Source: Cylindrotheca closterium
Taxonomy: Eukaryota; Bacillariophyta; Bacillariophyceae; Bacillariales; Bacillariaceae
Direction of reading: 5' to 3'
NCBI GenBank assembly: GCA_933822405.4
Contig: CAKOGP040001024.1
Location: forward strand, 1 to 33,412
Length of the DNA stretch: 33,412 nucleotides
In this document: piece by piece, positions 1 through 9,058 of the stretch
Layout: each line of letters begins with the position of its first letter
How positions within the stretch are numbered: position 1 is the stretch's first letter
The notes under the pieces: generated by a model
Told to the model about the DNA's origin: nothing
Databases searched by the model: none
Seen by the model: only the letters and a program-made list of their open reading frames with translations
Program-made: the position numbers and the translations under genes

Positions 1-437
1 TCCCAATTTTTTATTACGGTACAGCAGTCAAAAATGCTCACCACTTTGATATGCGGACTGACGTGTGACTCGCAGTGCATAATGCGGGTGAGTGTAATAC
101 TTTTCGGAGGAATTTCAAATTTCCGGTCACTTCTGTTTCGAGGTACTTCTGACCTGCCGGCGCGCAAAGGACAGCTCGGGCTAAGGGGTGAATGAGGAAC
201 GCCATTTCCGACTAGTGCGACTAGTAGAGGGCCGGCATCATCATTCTTTGTGCGTTGGGCCCCACAAAACTCGAATCCGACGCCTAAAAATGCGGAAACT
301 TCCAACAGAAAACCTTCGATCGTTCAACCATGTGAACGCTCCTTCGAGTTCAGCCGATACCACAGCCTTCATGATAATGCCTTCATGTTTTCCTATATGT
401 AGGCATGTTTTCCTACAAGTAGGCCACCAACAGTAGG
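1..437. other. Non-coding leader upstream of the 1442-codon ORF
   Basis: No convincing gene is seen here; the two short ORFs that overlap it on opposite strands look random. It contains a 13-nt word (128-140) and a 9-nt GC-rich word (156-164) that reappear in inverted orientation at 5900-5912 and 5866-5874. It also holds a 20-bp tandem duplication at 384-423. It is probably the promoter/5' flank of the large ORF and may be one end of a mobile element. Confidence 0.5.
384..423. repeat. 20-bp tandem duplication next to the start codon
   Basis: Two adjacent 20-bp units (384-403 and 404-423) both begin catgttttccta and end gtagg, differing at two or three positions. The second unit ends 14 bp before the ATG at 438. 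It could be a duplicated regulatory site or a replication-slippage product; nothing in the sequence decides between these. Confidence 0.7.
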
Positions 438-3400
438 ATGGAGTCCAGCATTGCTTCACACGCTAGCAAGTTGCTTGAACTTAGTACTAAAAAGATAGAT
501 CAGGAGAAACGCCCAAAGCTTCTGGAAGAGATGCATTGTTTGGCCGAGGAGGAAAAAGGAAAGAAAGAGATCGCTGCTCTGCTTAAAAACGACAAAACAA
601 TCGCCTGTTGTACTGTTGCATTTTTACCTGCCGAAATAGCAAAGTGCTATCGGTCGGACCTAATAGGTTGCATTCCTGAGTCATTGAGTGAAACGCATTG
701 CCAGCAGTTAGCTGATTTGATTACAAACATTCGATCATTTCATACCTTTGTCAAAGAAAATGACAAAAAAGACTTCCGTATGGAGTGGTTCGGCAGGCAC
801 AAGAATGGGTCGCATCGCATCAACGAAATTGAATCCTTGGTCATATCAATTCAGCTTTGCTTGGCTATACGAGACAGGGTTTCAATGAATGGTTTGTCTA
901 AACTATGGGGAAGGAAGCTCCGTCCCTTGGGAAGGGATAAAAATGCACTAAAGCTACGTTTCACAAACTTTCTAACGCCAAAGGGATTGCATGAGGAGCA
1001 ACATCATTGGCGCCCGGCCTCTGTAAAGAAAGCGATGATAAGCATCGTCTCCCCAATTAAGAAGATGATGAGTCCAGTGTCCAATGGAAAAAGGTCCAAT
1101 GGTCAGACACCTGCAACAAGAGAGACCAGTCAACTCTCTGAGAAATCTATATTGGGCAACTCACAAGATGAATCCGTTGAAGCGACGATTTGCCCTGTGG
1201 CAGTAGAGAAGATGAATAGTAAGAGTATGTCAATCGGATTCGATGATCTGCAACCACAGAATCTTTACAGGAGAAGAATTGAAGATAGTCCAGAGAAAGG
1301 GACGTCGCAGCATCCCATCAAGAAGTCGGTGAAGAAGTCGAAGAAGCGAGGTTTCTCTTCCCCGCAAATAGAGTTCAAGCAAACGCTTAGCCCACTCTCA
1401 AAATCGCCAGTGCGGGTCAAAGGAAAACCCAACGGTCAGACGCCAGCAAAACCGTTCAAGATATCTGTATTGGAGACCTCACAAGATGAATCCATCGAAC
1501 TCGAGGTGTCTCCCCGGCGACTCGTCGATGTGTTAGCTCGTCCAGAGAAAGGGACGTCGCAGCATCCCATCAAGAAGTCGGTGAAGAAGTCGAAGAAGCG
1601 AGGTTTCTCTTCCCCGCAAATAGAGTTCAAGCAAACGCTTAGCCCACTCTCAAAATCGCCAGTGCGGGTCAAAGGAAAACCCAACGGTCAGACGCCAGCA
1701 AAACCGTTCAAGATATCTGTATTGGAGACCTCACAAGATGAATCCATCGAACTCGAGGTGTCTCCCCGGCGACTCGTCGATGTGTTAGCTCGTCCAGAGA
1801 AAGGGACGTCGCAGCATCCCATCAAGAAGTCGGTGAAGAAGTCGAAGAAGCGAGGTTTCTCTTCCCCGCAAATAGAGTTCAAGCAAACGCTTAGCCCACT
1901 CTCAAAATCGCCAGTGCGGGTCAAAGGAAAACCCAACGGTCAGACGCCAGCAAAACCGTTCGAGATATCTGTATTGGAGAGCTCACAAGATGAATCCATC
2001 GAACTCGAGGTGTCTCCCCGGCGACTCATCGATACATCGCAGCATCCCATCAAGGAGTCAGTAGGGAAGTCGCTCGAGCTATATGTCTTGGAGGACTCAC
2101 AAGATGAATCCATCGAAATTGTCGATGCGTTACCCATCGTGGAGAGGACGTCTCATATCGACAGTGAGTGGTCCAGGAATTCCAATGAGAGAGGCACAAA
2201 TGGTAACCCAGCAAAGGTGACCCCAACAAATGAGCTTGATAACAGTTTCAGTTTTGGAAGTCAATACTCAGAAGAGGAAGACGAAGAAGATCCAGTCACG
2301 GCAGATTGTCATGGCACTTTACCAACTGAGAATGAGACGGAAATCATCGATTATTCATCAGATGACTCCGCTTTCGTCCCAGATAGTGACTGTTATACTG
2401 ACGACTCGTCTAACGATGAGCCAAACAATGACTTCGGCGATCATGATGACGACTCCTCTACCGAAGAACCTGATGATGAAGCTGAAGAAGAAGGAAAGTT
2501 TCGTCGAAAGATTGATAAACTTGGCTTAGGATCAGCCGTTGACGCAGTATTAGCCACTGGAAGAAAAGCTCGTAAATTCGCTTTCCAGAATCCTAAGGGT
2601 GGTCAAGCGACACGTTATTCTCAAATCCCAGTGAGTTCATCAAGGAAAAGGTTTGCCAAAAATGCTAAAGAAACAGAATGGATTCAAAACGTGGTCAATA
2701 TGTCTGGGAACGAAAACCTCACAGAGACTCAAAAGGCAGCGTATCTGTTTGAAAATCTTCTCAAATTTTATCCCGACCTGTTGGACGTTTCTGCAGAAGA
2801 ATGCGGGATTCGAGGACTCAACAGAATGCTCCCAATGGACGCACACAAAACACTAGCGATGATGAACGAAGCCAACATGACATACTATACCCTTCGAGTC
2901 GTCAAGCGTTACATCTGGGATCATTTCAAAATACGCTTCACAGCTCCTGAGGAAAGGATCAGAGAAATCACAGCTCACCTCGTTGAACCTATCCATGGAA
3001 CGGTCAAGATTGACGAAACAATAATCACATATTGGTACCGCCCAATCACCGACGTCGTTCTGAACTTGTTTAAACATGAATTCAAAGATCTTGAATTTCA
3101 TGAATGCAAGGTAATTTTGGGAGGAGATCATGGGGCTGGAGTTTTCCACATGTCCATCAAAGTTGTTCTTTACAGAGAGGATGGAACAATTGCGAGAGAA
3201 GCAATCGAAAAAGTAGGCCATATCGATAACGGGAAGGATACCTACCAAGTTTTGAATGAAACCATTATGCAACCACTTGAGGAGTCATTGGCATTGCTGG
3301 AGAAATCTGCAATTCGCATCCCAAAAGATTGTACACCTGACGAATACCAGACACTTGTCACTTTCATTCCTCTTACCGAATGCAATTCTTCAAATGATAG

Positions 3401-4766
3401 TGCTTTCCGAATCATCACTCTCATAGTGGCAGCAACTGGAGATTTGGCATGGGTCAACACAATGCAGGGAAAGGAGAATATGTCATCCAAATGGTGCCCT
3501 TATTGCGATCTTCACCCAAACGAGTTCAAAAATATCGACCATAATCCAGGCAACCTATGGACTCTCGAAAGCATGGCGCGGACTCGAAATTTCATTGCAT
3601 CGGGAGTATACCCAGCCAAGGACAAGGCTCGACTTCAGAAGGGATGCACACGTGCTCCGCTCTCCAAGGTCTTGCAGCCACAACGTTACAAGCCTCCGGT
3701 CCTTCACGTCATGATGGGAGGGTTCAATTTTGCGATTAAAGGATTATACGATTACGCTGATGCACGACATGAAAAAGTTCCAGAGAAGGAGCGTAAGAAA
3801 AGGATCGAATACTTTGATGCCATGGACATTCTGGATAGCTTAGAAGAGGAATTCAAATCCCTTGAAGATCCAGAGAGAATAAAACACAAGAGAAAAGAAT
3901 GCATTTCACAGAAGAAGAAATTTCAAGATTTAAAGAAAGAACTCAAAAAAATGGAAGGCGAACGACCATTAGCCAAACGAAGAATCCGCAATTTATTCGA
4001 TCAAGTTCTAAAGGACTGTGGCATCGATCGTGGTGCAAGTCATGGGGGAGACTTCACTGGCGTTGGATGTATTCAATTGGAGAATCGAATGGACGAAATC
4101 ATTGACAAATTTAAAGCAATTCTACTGAGGGAGGGAAATAAGAACAAGGAGGAAATCGAAGAAGTGTTAGAAGCCTATAGGTACCACTTTCGAATTCTAT
4201 CCCACATGTTCTCTCTTGCCCGAACCCCCAAGAGCGATTTCCTTGTACCTGCGAAGAAGACCCACATCCTGACTGAGTTGGCGAAGGCTGCTCGGTTTGG
4301 TGATTTATCGACTCAGCGCTTGGGGCTTTCCATGACGACCCCAAAGCGTCATTTGTTCAGTGCTCATGCTGTCGCTATGATTGATAAGGATAATGGCATT
4401 GCAGATTGTAACGAAGATTGGGTGGAAAGACAACATCAGATGCGGAAAAAAGTCACCAGCACATACAAGACTAGGAACCTCGTGAAGCTTGCTAGGTATG
4501 AGATTCGACAGGACGGGATTAACAACAACCAACGCATCAAAGAAATTCAGAAAGGAGTTTCTGAAAGAGCTTCAAGGAAAGGCTTTAGAGCGAAAGCTTT
4601 GAGGGAAAAGCAGATAGCACAAGCTAAAAGGCATGGCCTGCGGCAAAAGGCAATTGATGAATTTCCGCAGCAGTTAGAAGAAAACCCAACTCTTAAATCC
4701 CTCAAGGATCGGAGTATATTGGACAGACTAAGACCACTTGAGAACAGAACAGAATTTCAAGAGTAG
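438..4766 (+). CDS. Large repeat-containing protein with DDE-transposase-like C-terminal half (family unassigned)
   Basis: Uninterrupted 1442-residue ORF; the ATG at 438 is the first in frame. Residues 1-200 are basic and helical. Residues about 285-530 hold three 84-residue tandem repeats rich in Lys, Ser and Pro, each ending with an SQDESIE motif. Residues about 625-690 are strongly acidic (Asp/Glu/Ser). The rest is globular and has features of a DDE-type transposase: an Asp in ILGGDHGAG (D897), an Asp in ATGDLAW (D1002) followed by a CPYC pair (C1020, C1023), an HGGDFTG motif (1202-1208) after a Lys/Glu-rich coiled-coil-like insert, and a Glu in DWVERQHQ (E1330) before a basic helix. The D-x-CxxC-x-E order is what several eukaryotic cut-and-paste superfamilies show, but I cannot name the family. 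The N-terminal repeats and acidic tract are not typical of transposases. A domesticated or host protein is the alternative. That it is a real coding region is very likely; its function is inference. Confidence 0.6.
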   Translation: MESSIASHASKLLELSTKKIDQEKRPKLLEEMHCLAEEEKGKKEIAALLKNDKTIACCTVAFLPAEIAKCYRSDLIGCIPESLSETHCQQLADLITNIRSFHTFVKENDKKDFRMEWFGRHKNGSHRINEIESLVISIQLCLAIRDRVSMNGLSKLWGRKLRPLGRDKNALKLRFTNFLTPKGLHEEQHHWRPASVKKAMISIVSPIKKMMSPVSNGKRSNGQTPATRETSQLSEKSILGNSQDESVEATICPVAVEKMNSKSMSIGFDDLQPQNLYRRRIEDSPEKGTSQHPIKKSVKKSKKRGFSSPQIEFKQTLSPLSKSPVRVKGKPNGQTPAKPFKISVLETSQDESIELEVSPRRLVDVLARPEKGTSQHPIKKSVKKSKKRGFSSPQIEFKQTLSPLSKSPVRVKGKPNGQTPAKPFKISVLETSQDESIELEVSPRRLVDVLARPEKGTSQHPIKKSVKKSKKRGFSSPQIEFKQTLSPLSKSPVRVKGKPNGQTPAKPFEISVLESSQDESIELEVSPRRLIDTSQHPIKESVGKSLELYVLEDSQDESIEIVDALPIVERTSHIDSEWSRNSNERGTNGNPAKVTPTNELDNSFSFGSQYSEEEDEEDPVTADCHGTLPTENETEIIDYSSDDSAFVPDSDCYTDDSSNDEPNNDFGDHDDDSSTEEPDDEAEEEGKFRRKIDKLGLGSAVDAVLATGRKARKFAFQNPKGGQATRYSQIPVSSSRKRFAKNAKETEWIQNVVNMSGNENLTETQKAAYLFENLLKFYPDLLDVSAEECGIRGLNRMLPMDAHKTLAMMNEANMTYYTLRVVKRYIWDHFKIRFTAPEERIREITAHLVEPIHGTVKIDETIITYWYRPITDVVLNLFKHEFKDLEFHECKVILGGDHGAGVFHMSIKVVLYREDGTIAREAIEKVGHIDNGKDTYQVLNETIMQPLEESLALLEKSAIRIPKDCTPDEYQTLVTFIPLTECNSSNDSAFRIITLIVAATGDLAWVNTMQGKENMSSKWCPYCDLHPNEFKNIDHNPGNLWTLESMARTRNFIASGVYPAKDKARLQKGCTRAPLSKVLQPQRYKPPVLHVMMGGFNFAIKGLYDYADARHEKVPEKERKKRIEYFDAMDILDSLEEEFKSLEDPERIKHKRKECISQKKKFQDLKKELKKMEGERPLAKRRIRNLFDQVLKDCGIDRGASHGGDFTGVGCIQLENRMDEIIDKFKAILLREGNKNKEEIEEVLEAYRYHFRILSHMFSLARTPKSDFLVPAKKTHILTELAKAARFGDLSTQRLGLSMTTPKRHLFSAHAVAMIDKDNGIADCNEDWVERQHQMRKKVTSTYKTRNLVKLARYEIRQDGINNNQRIKEIQKGVSERASRKGFRAKALREKQIAQAKRHGLRQKAIDEFPQQLEENPTLKSLKDRSILDRLRPLENRTEFQE
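1290..2033 (+). repeat. Three 252-bp tandem repeats inside the large ORF
   Basis: Units start at 1290, 1542 and 1794, so the period is exactly 252 bp (84 codons) and the frame is kept. Units 1 and 2 look identical at DNA level; unit 3 differs at a few positions near its end. A shortened fourth unit follows (about 2034-2130), lacking the central part but keeping the first and SQDESIE segments. A decayed earlier relative lies near 1075-1190 (NGQTPA followed by NSQDESVE). This indicates recent expansion of an older module. Confidence 0.95.
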
Positions 4767-4796
4767 AACGTAAACTACTATGTTAACAAAATATAT

Positions 4797-5159
4797 CTAT
4801 ACTCCTTGGAGAATAGCCCTCAGTCGAATGCATAGACTTGAATACACTTCCCTCGGCATTTTCAATGTCAGTCTCTCACATGCTTGTCTATCAAATACTC
4901 CATCGAGCCTCACCTTTCCACCACGGAAGTTTCCTCGCAGCGATCGAAACAGTGTAAAATCTATAGAGACTACACTGGTGAGGTCGATAATCAAAGCAGG
5001 ATCGGCGGGAGTCGCATTCTCTTCGTTGTCGTAGATTCTCATCTCTGTACCCTCCAATTCCACTGTTCCATGACAGATAAAATGATACCCTTCATTCGCA
5101 AAAAGGCCTTCATCAGTCTGTGTGCACCGTAGCACATATGGTACTTTGTAGCGTTCCAT
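4797..5159 (-). CDS. Hypothetical small protein, convergent with the large ORF
   Basis: Minus-strand ORF of about 120 residues from the Met at 5159; it can be extended to 141 residues from 5222, but the added leader looks less protein-like. I do not recognise it. The composition is that of a folded soluble protein: a CHGTVELEGTEMRIYDNEE segment followed by DLTSVVSIDFTLFRSLRGNF, suggesting a beta-rich domain. There are no membrane segments. It converges on the large ORF with only 30 bp between the stops. If the inverted words at 128-164 and 5866-5912 mark a transposon, it lies inside the element and could be an accessory gene. It may also be an exon of a longer gene. Confidence 0.4.
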   Translation of the reverse strand: MERYKVPYVLRCTQTDEGLFANEGYHFICHGTVELEGTEMRIYDNEENATPADPALIIDLTSVVSIDFTLFRSLRGNFRGGKVRLDGVFDRQACERLTLKMPREVYSSLCIRLRAILQGV

Positions 5160-5200
5160 TTGTATTCGGAAAAAGATTGATCGATGAACGGAAAATAAAA

Positions 5201-5787
5201 ATGAGCGCGCTTCACTCATCATCGATCCGTGATATTGGATTACAACTGGTGGGAGTTGCCCACCAATGTGAATGTATTATTCAAGCATTGGCAGAAGATT
5301 CGCTCCCTCCGGCTGCAACCAATATAATGCACGATGCGCAGACCAGGGAAACAACTCCGTTCAGTTGGAGTACCATCCCAGCCAGTGGGAGATGCTGAGC
5401 TGTCGCAAAAAGATCCGTTCAGTCGGAGTGTACCTTCATTGAACCCGCAATCAATACCATTTCTCCCATTATTTCGAATATCATTCCAAGAAAATGAAAA
5501 TGGACACCTCTTTTTTAATCGCCTTCTTGAAGGCTTCCGAAAACATCCAAGATGGCCAAGTGATGTTGATTGGAAAGGCGAACGCCGATAGCAAAGCAGA
5601 TTCGGACAACTGGCTCATAAAAGTTATTCAATCCGACTTTAGGGAAGCATCGAAAGTTTTAGAAGTACAGTTACATTCAAAAGATGGACGTACTTTACCA
5701 AAACATGATCCCAACGATGCTGGCCTCGAAAAATTGATTGTTACTCGGTACCAGTTGTTTTGTTTCTGTGCGGTGAACGCGCGGTAG
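5201..5787 (+). CDS. Possible two-part hypothetical gene, structure unresolved
   Basis: Two plus-strand ORFs lie in different frames. The first runs from the ATG at 5201 to a stop at 5396-5398 (MSALHSSSIRDIGLQLVGVA...). The second (5494-5787) starts MKMDTSFLIAFLKASENIQD and is open upstream to 5443. The second has a plausible folded composition but no family I recognise. A spliced join was sought: GT dinucleotides occur at 5359, 5364, 5370 and 5385, and an AG ends at 5490, but none gives a clean in-frame junction. They may be two small genes, a decayed gene, or chance ORFs. Confidence 0.25.
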
Positions 5788-7409
5788 TAATGCATTTTCA
5801 TTTTATACTGAAAAAAACAGGTTGCGTCTCTTCCGACTCAACCGAATACTGTCTTGTTATTTTTTCGCGCCGGCCCGTAAAAGCACATTTTGCTGGGAAC
5901 GAAACAGAAGTGGGCGCGTGCAGACATTTTTACGTGGTAATGGCCGTGACTACAGTCACCGCTGACGCCAGCATCTATGTAAGTACTTTATAATACACCA
6001 TCTTGCAGGAATACCGGTACGGCGGCAAAAATTCGGTGCTATGACCTTGCACGTAAAACTATTTGGCGGAGCGACCGAAGGTCGCGAGGCCCATGATCAG
6101 ATGCACCAAAGTAACCCGGATATACAAGATGATGGATGACACTCCAAAATCATTATCCAAATCATTCACGACCATACAGTAGCTACTTGTTTTCACAAGC
6201 TTCCTCATAGCGAACGACAAATGAAACTGAGGACGGGAGACAAAGAATAGATTGATGATGACAGCTGCCGGAGGCAGTTGGCAATTTTGATGTGTTTTTC
6301 TTGTAATCCAACGAGGTGAAACCACAGTGCTGGCGAGCCTTGTTACCCAAAACCGAGCCATCAAATGAAGAAGAAGACAAGATATGAACTGAAGCAGAGG
6401 AAGAAACATACGTTTCGCCAACAATCTACCGCTGTGGGGGCTGAAACGAACAAGGTGGATACTACTGGAGTCGGTGTTGCGCGCAAGGGGAATAATATTG
6501 TCTTGCTATCTCCTTGCTCATTGGCTTCGAAGATCGGCATGAGCGCTGCCGTCCACTGTGCAGACTAAAAGAAATGAGAATATCTGAGATTTCCAGACGA
6601 CGAAGCGGATGGAGGCAAACTCTTGCCAGCAAATGGAATGCGGATGTTTTGTGAATCTTCTATTTGGCTTGCAAATCAGCATGGGCACTGCCTGTCATCA
6701 ACTGAGCAGAGTGAAAGAAATCAGAACTGGGGAGCTTTCAGGCGAATTATGTGAGATACCAAGAATGCACAACATATGAAGGAACTTGCGACTGTAGCTG
6801 ATGCAATACAAGGTTTCAGTGGTAGCAGCAGCAATTGCTTGGCGACAATTCTCCAATGATTGATACCTACAAGCCAGCATGCTTCCTCAAAATGGCGCTC
6901 AAAGATGATACATGGAAGAGTACTGTGGAATGTGACAACCCGCCTGGCAAATCAAATATGACGAAAACCTACAGATCATGGCTGAATGTTTGGTGTGCAT
7001 TGTTGCTTGTTGCACCGTGACCAGGAATAAGAATGACCAGGTTTCCAGTTGTATCTAGGCAACAACCTCCTCCCATGACATCCACAACAAGGTAGAATAC
7101 AATATATTAACATTCGACTACAAAATTCGATCTAATTCTAAGCCAGTGTAGAGTTGAATTGTCATTGTGGTGAGGTTTGGCTATTTGAATATCGTCGTCT
7201 GCACTTCGATCGTCCAATTCATGTTTAGCGTGAAAGTACTTTGATAGGTCCAAATCCACGCTAAACATTCACGCTAAACAAGGTCACAGCACCGCACCGT
7301 TGCCGGTACGGCTTGCAGAAAATTGATTTTATGCTGGCGTCAGCAAGAACGAATGAAATGTGTTTCTTCCATTTTCTTCGTAATACATCATTCGCTTTCT
7401 CCTCCTGTC
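5788..7409. other. Non-coding, repeat-bearing interval upstream of NFS1
   Basis: No ORF here looks like a real protein. It contains the right-hand copy of the inverted words shared with 128-164, a 14-bp word at 5961-5974 whose complement is at 7331-7344, a copy of a dispersed repeat (6028-6076) related to 16414-16515, a decayed direct duplication (about 6525-6600 and 6670-6745), and an inverted repeat (7223-7279) upstream of NFS1. It is probably old mobile-element debris plus the NFS1 promoter. Confidence 0.5.
7223..7279. promoter_or_regulatory. 12-bp inverted repeat with an extra half-site upstream of NFS1
   Basis: The word gtttagcgtgaa at 7223-7234 is exactly complementary to ttcacgctaaac at 7268-7279. 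A further copy of the half-site, cacgctaaac, lies at 7257-7266, 13 bp from the last one. The cluster ends 130 bp before the proposed NFS1 start. Three copies of one half-site suggest a transcription-factor binding cluster or a hairpin. The regulator is unknown and the regulatory role is inferred. Confidence 0.4.
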
Positions 7410-8993
7410 ATGTTGACTAGCATATCATCAAACCTGTCAAGACACTTTGCAGTGCCTCGACTACTGTCGGTCGCAACCCTAAAGAATAGGCGCTTCATGA
7501 GTACTGATCCTCTAGCTCCATCATCTTTTTCTAATGAGAAAATGGGTTCTGATAAGTCGGAGGAGAGGAGTGACAAGTCCTTCTCAATAAGAGGTCAATT
7601 TAGAGAAGGAAAGCCCGCATATCTTGATACGAGCTCAACCACGCCATTAGACCCCCGCGTTCTCGACAAAATGGCGCCATTCATGGTAAGTTGATGGCTA
7701 GCTACACGGTTCTTGTGTCTATGAATAGATGCCTCATCGATTCTCACTCATTTATTTGTAGATTGGTTCGTATGGCAATCCACACAGTCGTACCCATTCA
7801 TTTGGATGGGAGGCAGAATCTGCTGTAGAGACTGCAAGAGAGCAGGTTGCGAGCTTGATTGGAGCTCAAGGCAAAGAAATAATCTTCACTAGTGGCGCAA
7901 CCGAGAGTAACAATCTTTCCATCAAAGGGGCAGCCCATTTCTACAAAAAGAGAGGAAAACATGTGATCACAACGCAAACAGAACACAAGTGTGTTTTAGA
8001 TTCGTGCAGATCCTTGGAAATGGAAGGATATGATGTTACGTACCTTCCGGTGCAAAAGTCGACTGGTCGAGTGGATATGGATGAACTGCAATCAGCAATT
8101 CGAGACGATACTGTGTTGATTAGTGTCATGGCGGTTAACAACGAAATCGGTACATTGCAGCCCCTCGAGGTCATAGGTGCACTTTGCCGAGACAAAAAGA
8201 TTGTCTTCCATTGCGATGCAGGTAACAATTCCAGCGCTAGCTGTATTTGATTGTTGGTAACGATATGTCCACACTGGTCTGACTCTTTGCCTCTCTTGAT
8301 TTCGGTGCAGCACAAATGGTCGGGAAGTTACCTATCGACGTTGATAAGATGAAGATTGATTTGATGAGCATGTCCTCTCACAAAATCTATGGTCCAAAAG
8401 GAATTGGAGCTCTCTACGTCCGAAGAAGGCCCAGAGTGCGTCTGGAACCAATTTTTTCTGGTGGTGGTCAAGAACGTGGCCTTCGTTCTGGAACACTTCC
8501 ACACTTCCTCTGTGTTGGTTTCGGTGCTGCTTGCGACCTTGCTCAAAAGGAATTTGACTATGATCACGAGTGGGTGACATACTTGTCAAACAAACTGCAA
8601 AGAGGAATTGAAGAGAACATACCAGAAGTCGTTCGCAATGGAGATGCCGATCACAACTACCCGGGGTGTTTGAATTACAGTTTTGCGTACGTTGAAGGCG
8701 AGAGCTTGTTGATGGCTTTGAAAAATATTGCAGTAAGCTCTGGCTCTGCCTGTACCTCTGCCTCCTTGGAGCCTAGCTATGTTCTGCGTGCGCTGGGTGT
8801 TGATGATGAACTTGCACATAGTAGTTTGCGATTTGGAGTTGGGAGATTTACTTCTGAAGAAGAAGTTGACTTCGTCTTGGACTTGCTTCAAAAGCACGTT
8901 GAACGGTTGCGGGAAATGAGCCCATTGTGGGAAATGGTTCAGGAAGGTATCGACCTCAAAGCAATTCAATGGACACAGGATGCCCACCATTAG
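7410..8993 (+). CDS. NFS1: Cysteine desulfurase (NFS1/IscS type), mitochondrial
   Basis: PLP-dependent enzyme that takes sulfur from L-cysteine and supplies it for Fe-S cluster assembly and tRNA thiolation. Exons: 7410-7685, 7762-8221 and 8311-8993; introns of 76 and 89 bp start gtaagt and gtaaca and end in ag. The spliced product is 472 residues. Residues 1-31 are rich in Ser, Arg and Leu and lack acidic residues, as in a mitochondrial presequence. Class V aminotransferase motifs are present: [26 protein letters not shown] (formed across the second junction), the PLP lysine in [10 protein letters not shown] (K270), RSGT, and the catalytic Cys in [10 protein letters not shown] (C393) on the mobile loop. 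The C-terminal helix DLKAIQW matches the IscU-contact tail of the family. An upstream ATG at 7323 is in frame, but 7410 gives the better presequence. It converges on the next gene with 65 bp between stops. Confidence 0.97.
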
Positions 8994-9058
8994 TGTTTTC
9001 TGTTGATTCGATTTGAAATGCGATGATGATACTAATATACAAATTTCTTTTACTAAAA

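Noticed and set aside
6059..6424. 121-codon minus-strand ORF with hydrophobic segments
   Set aside because: Part of it lies in a dispersed repeat shared with 16.4 kb, and no family or leader was recognised.
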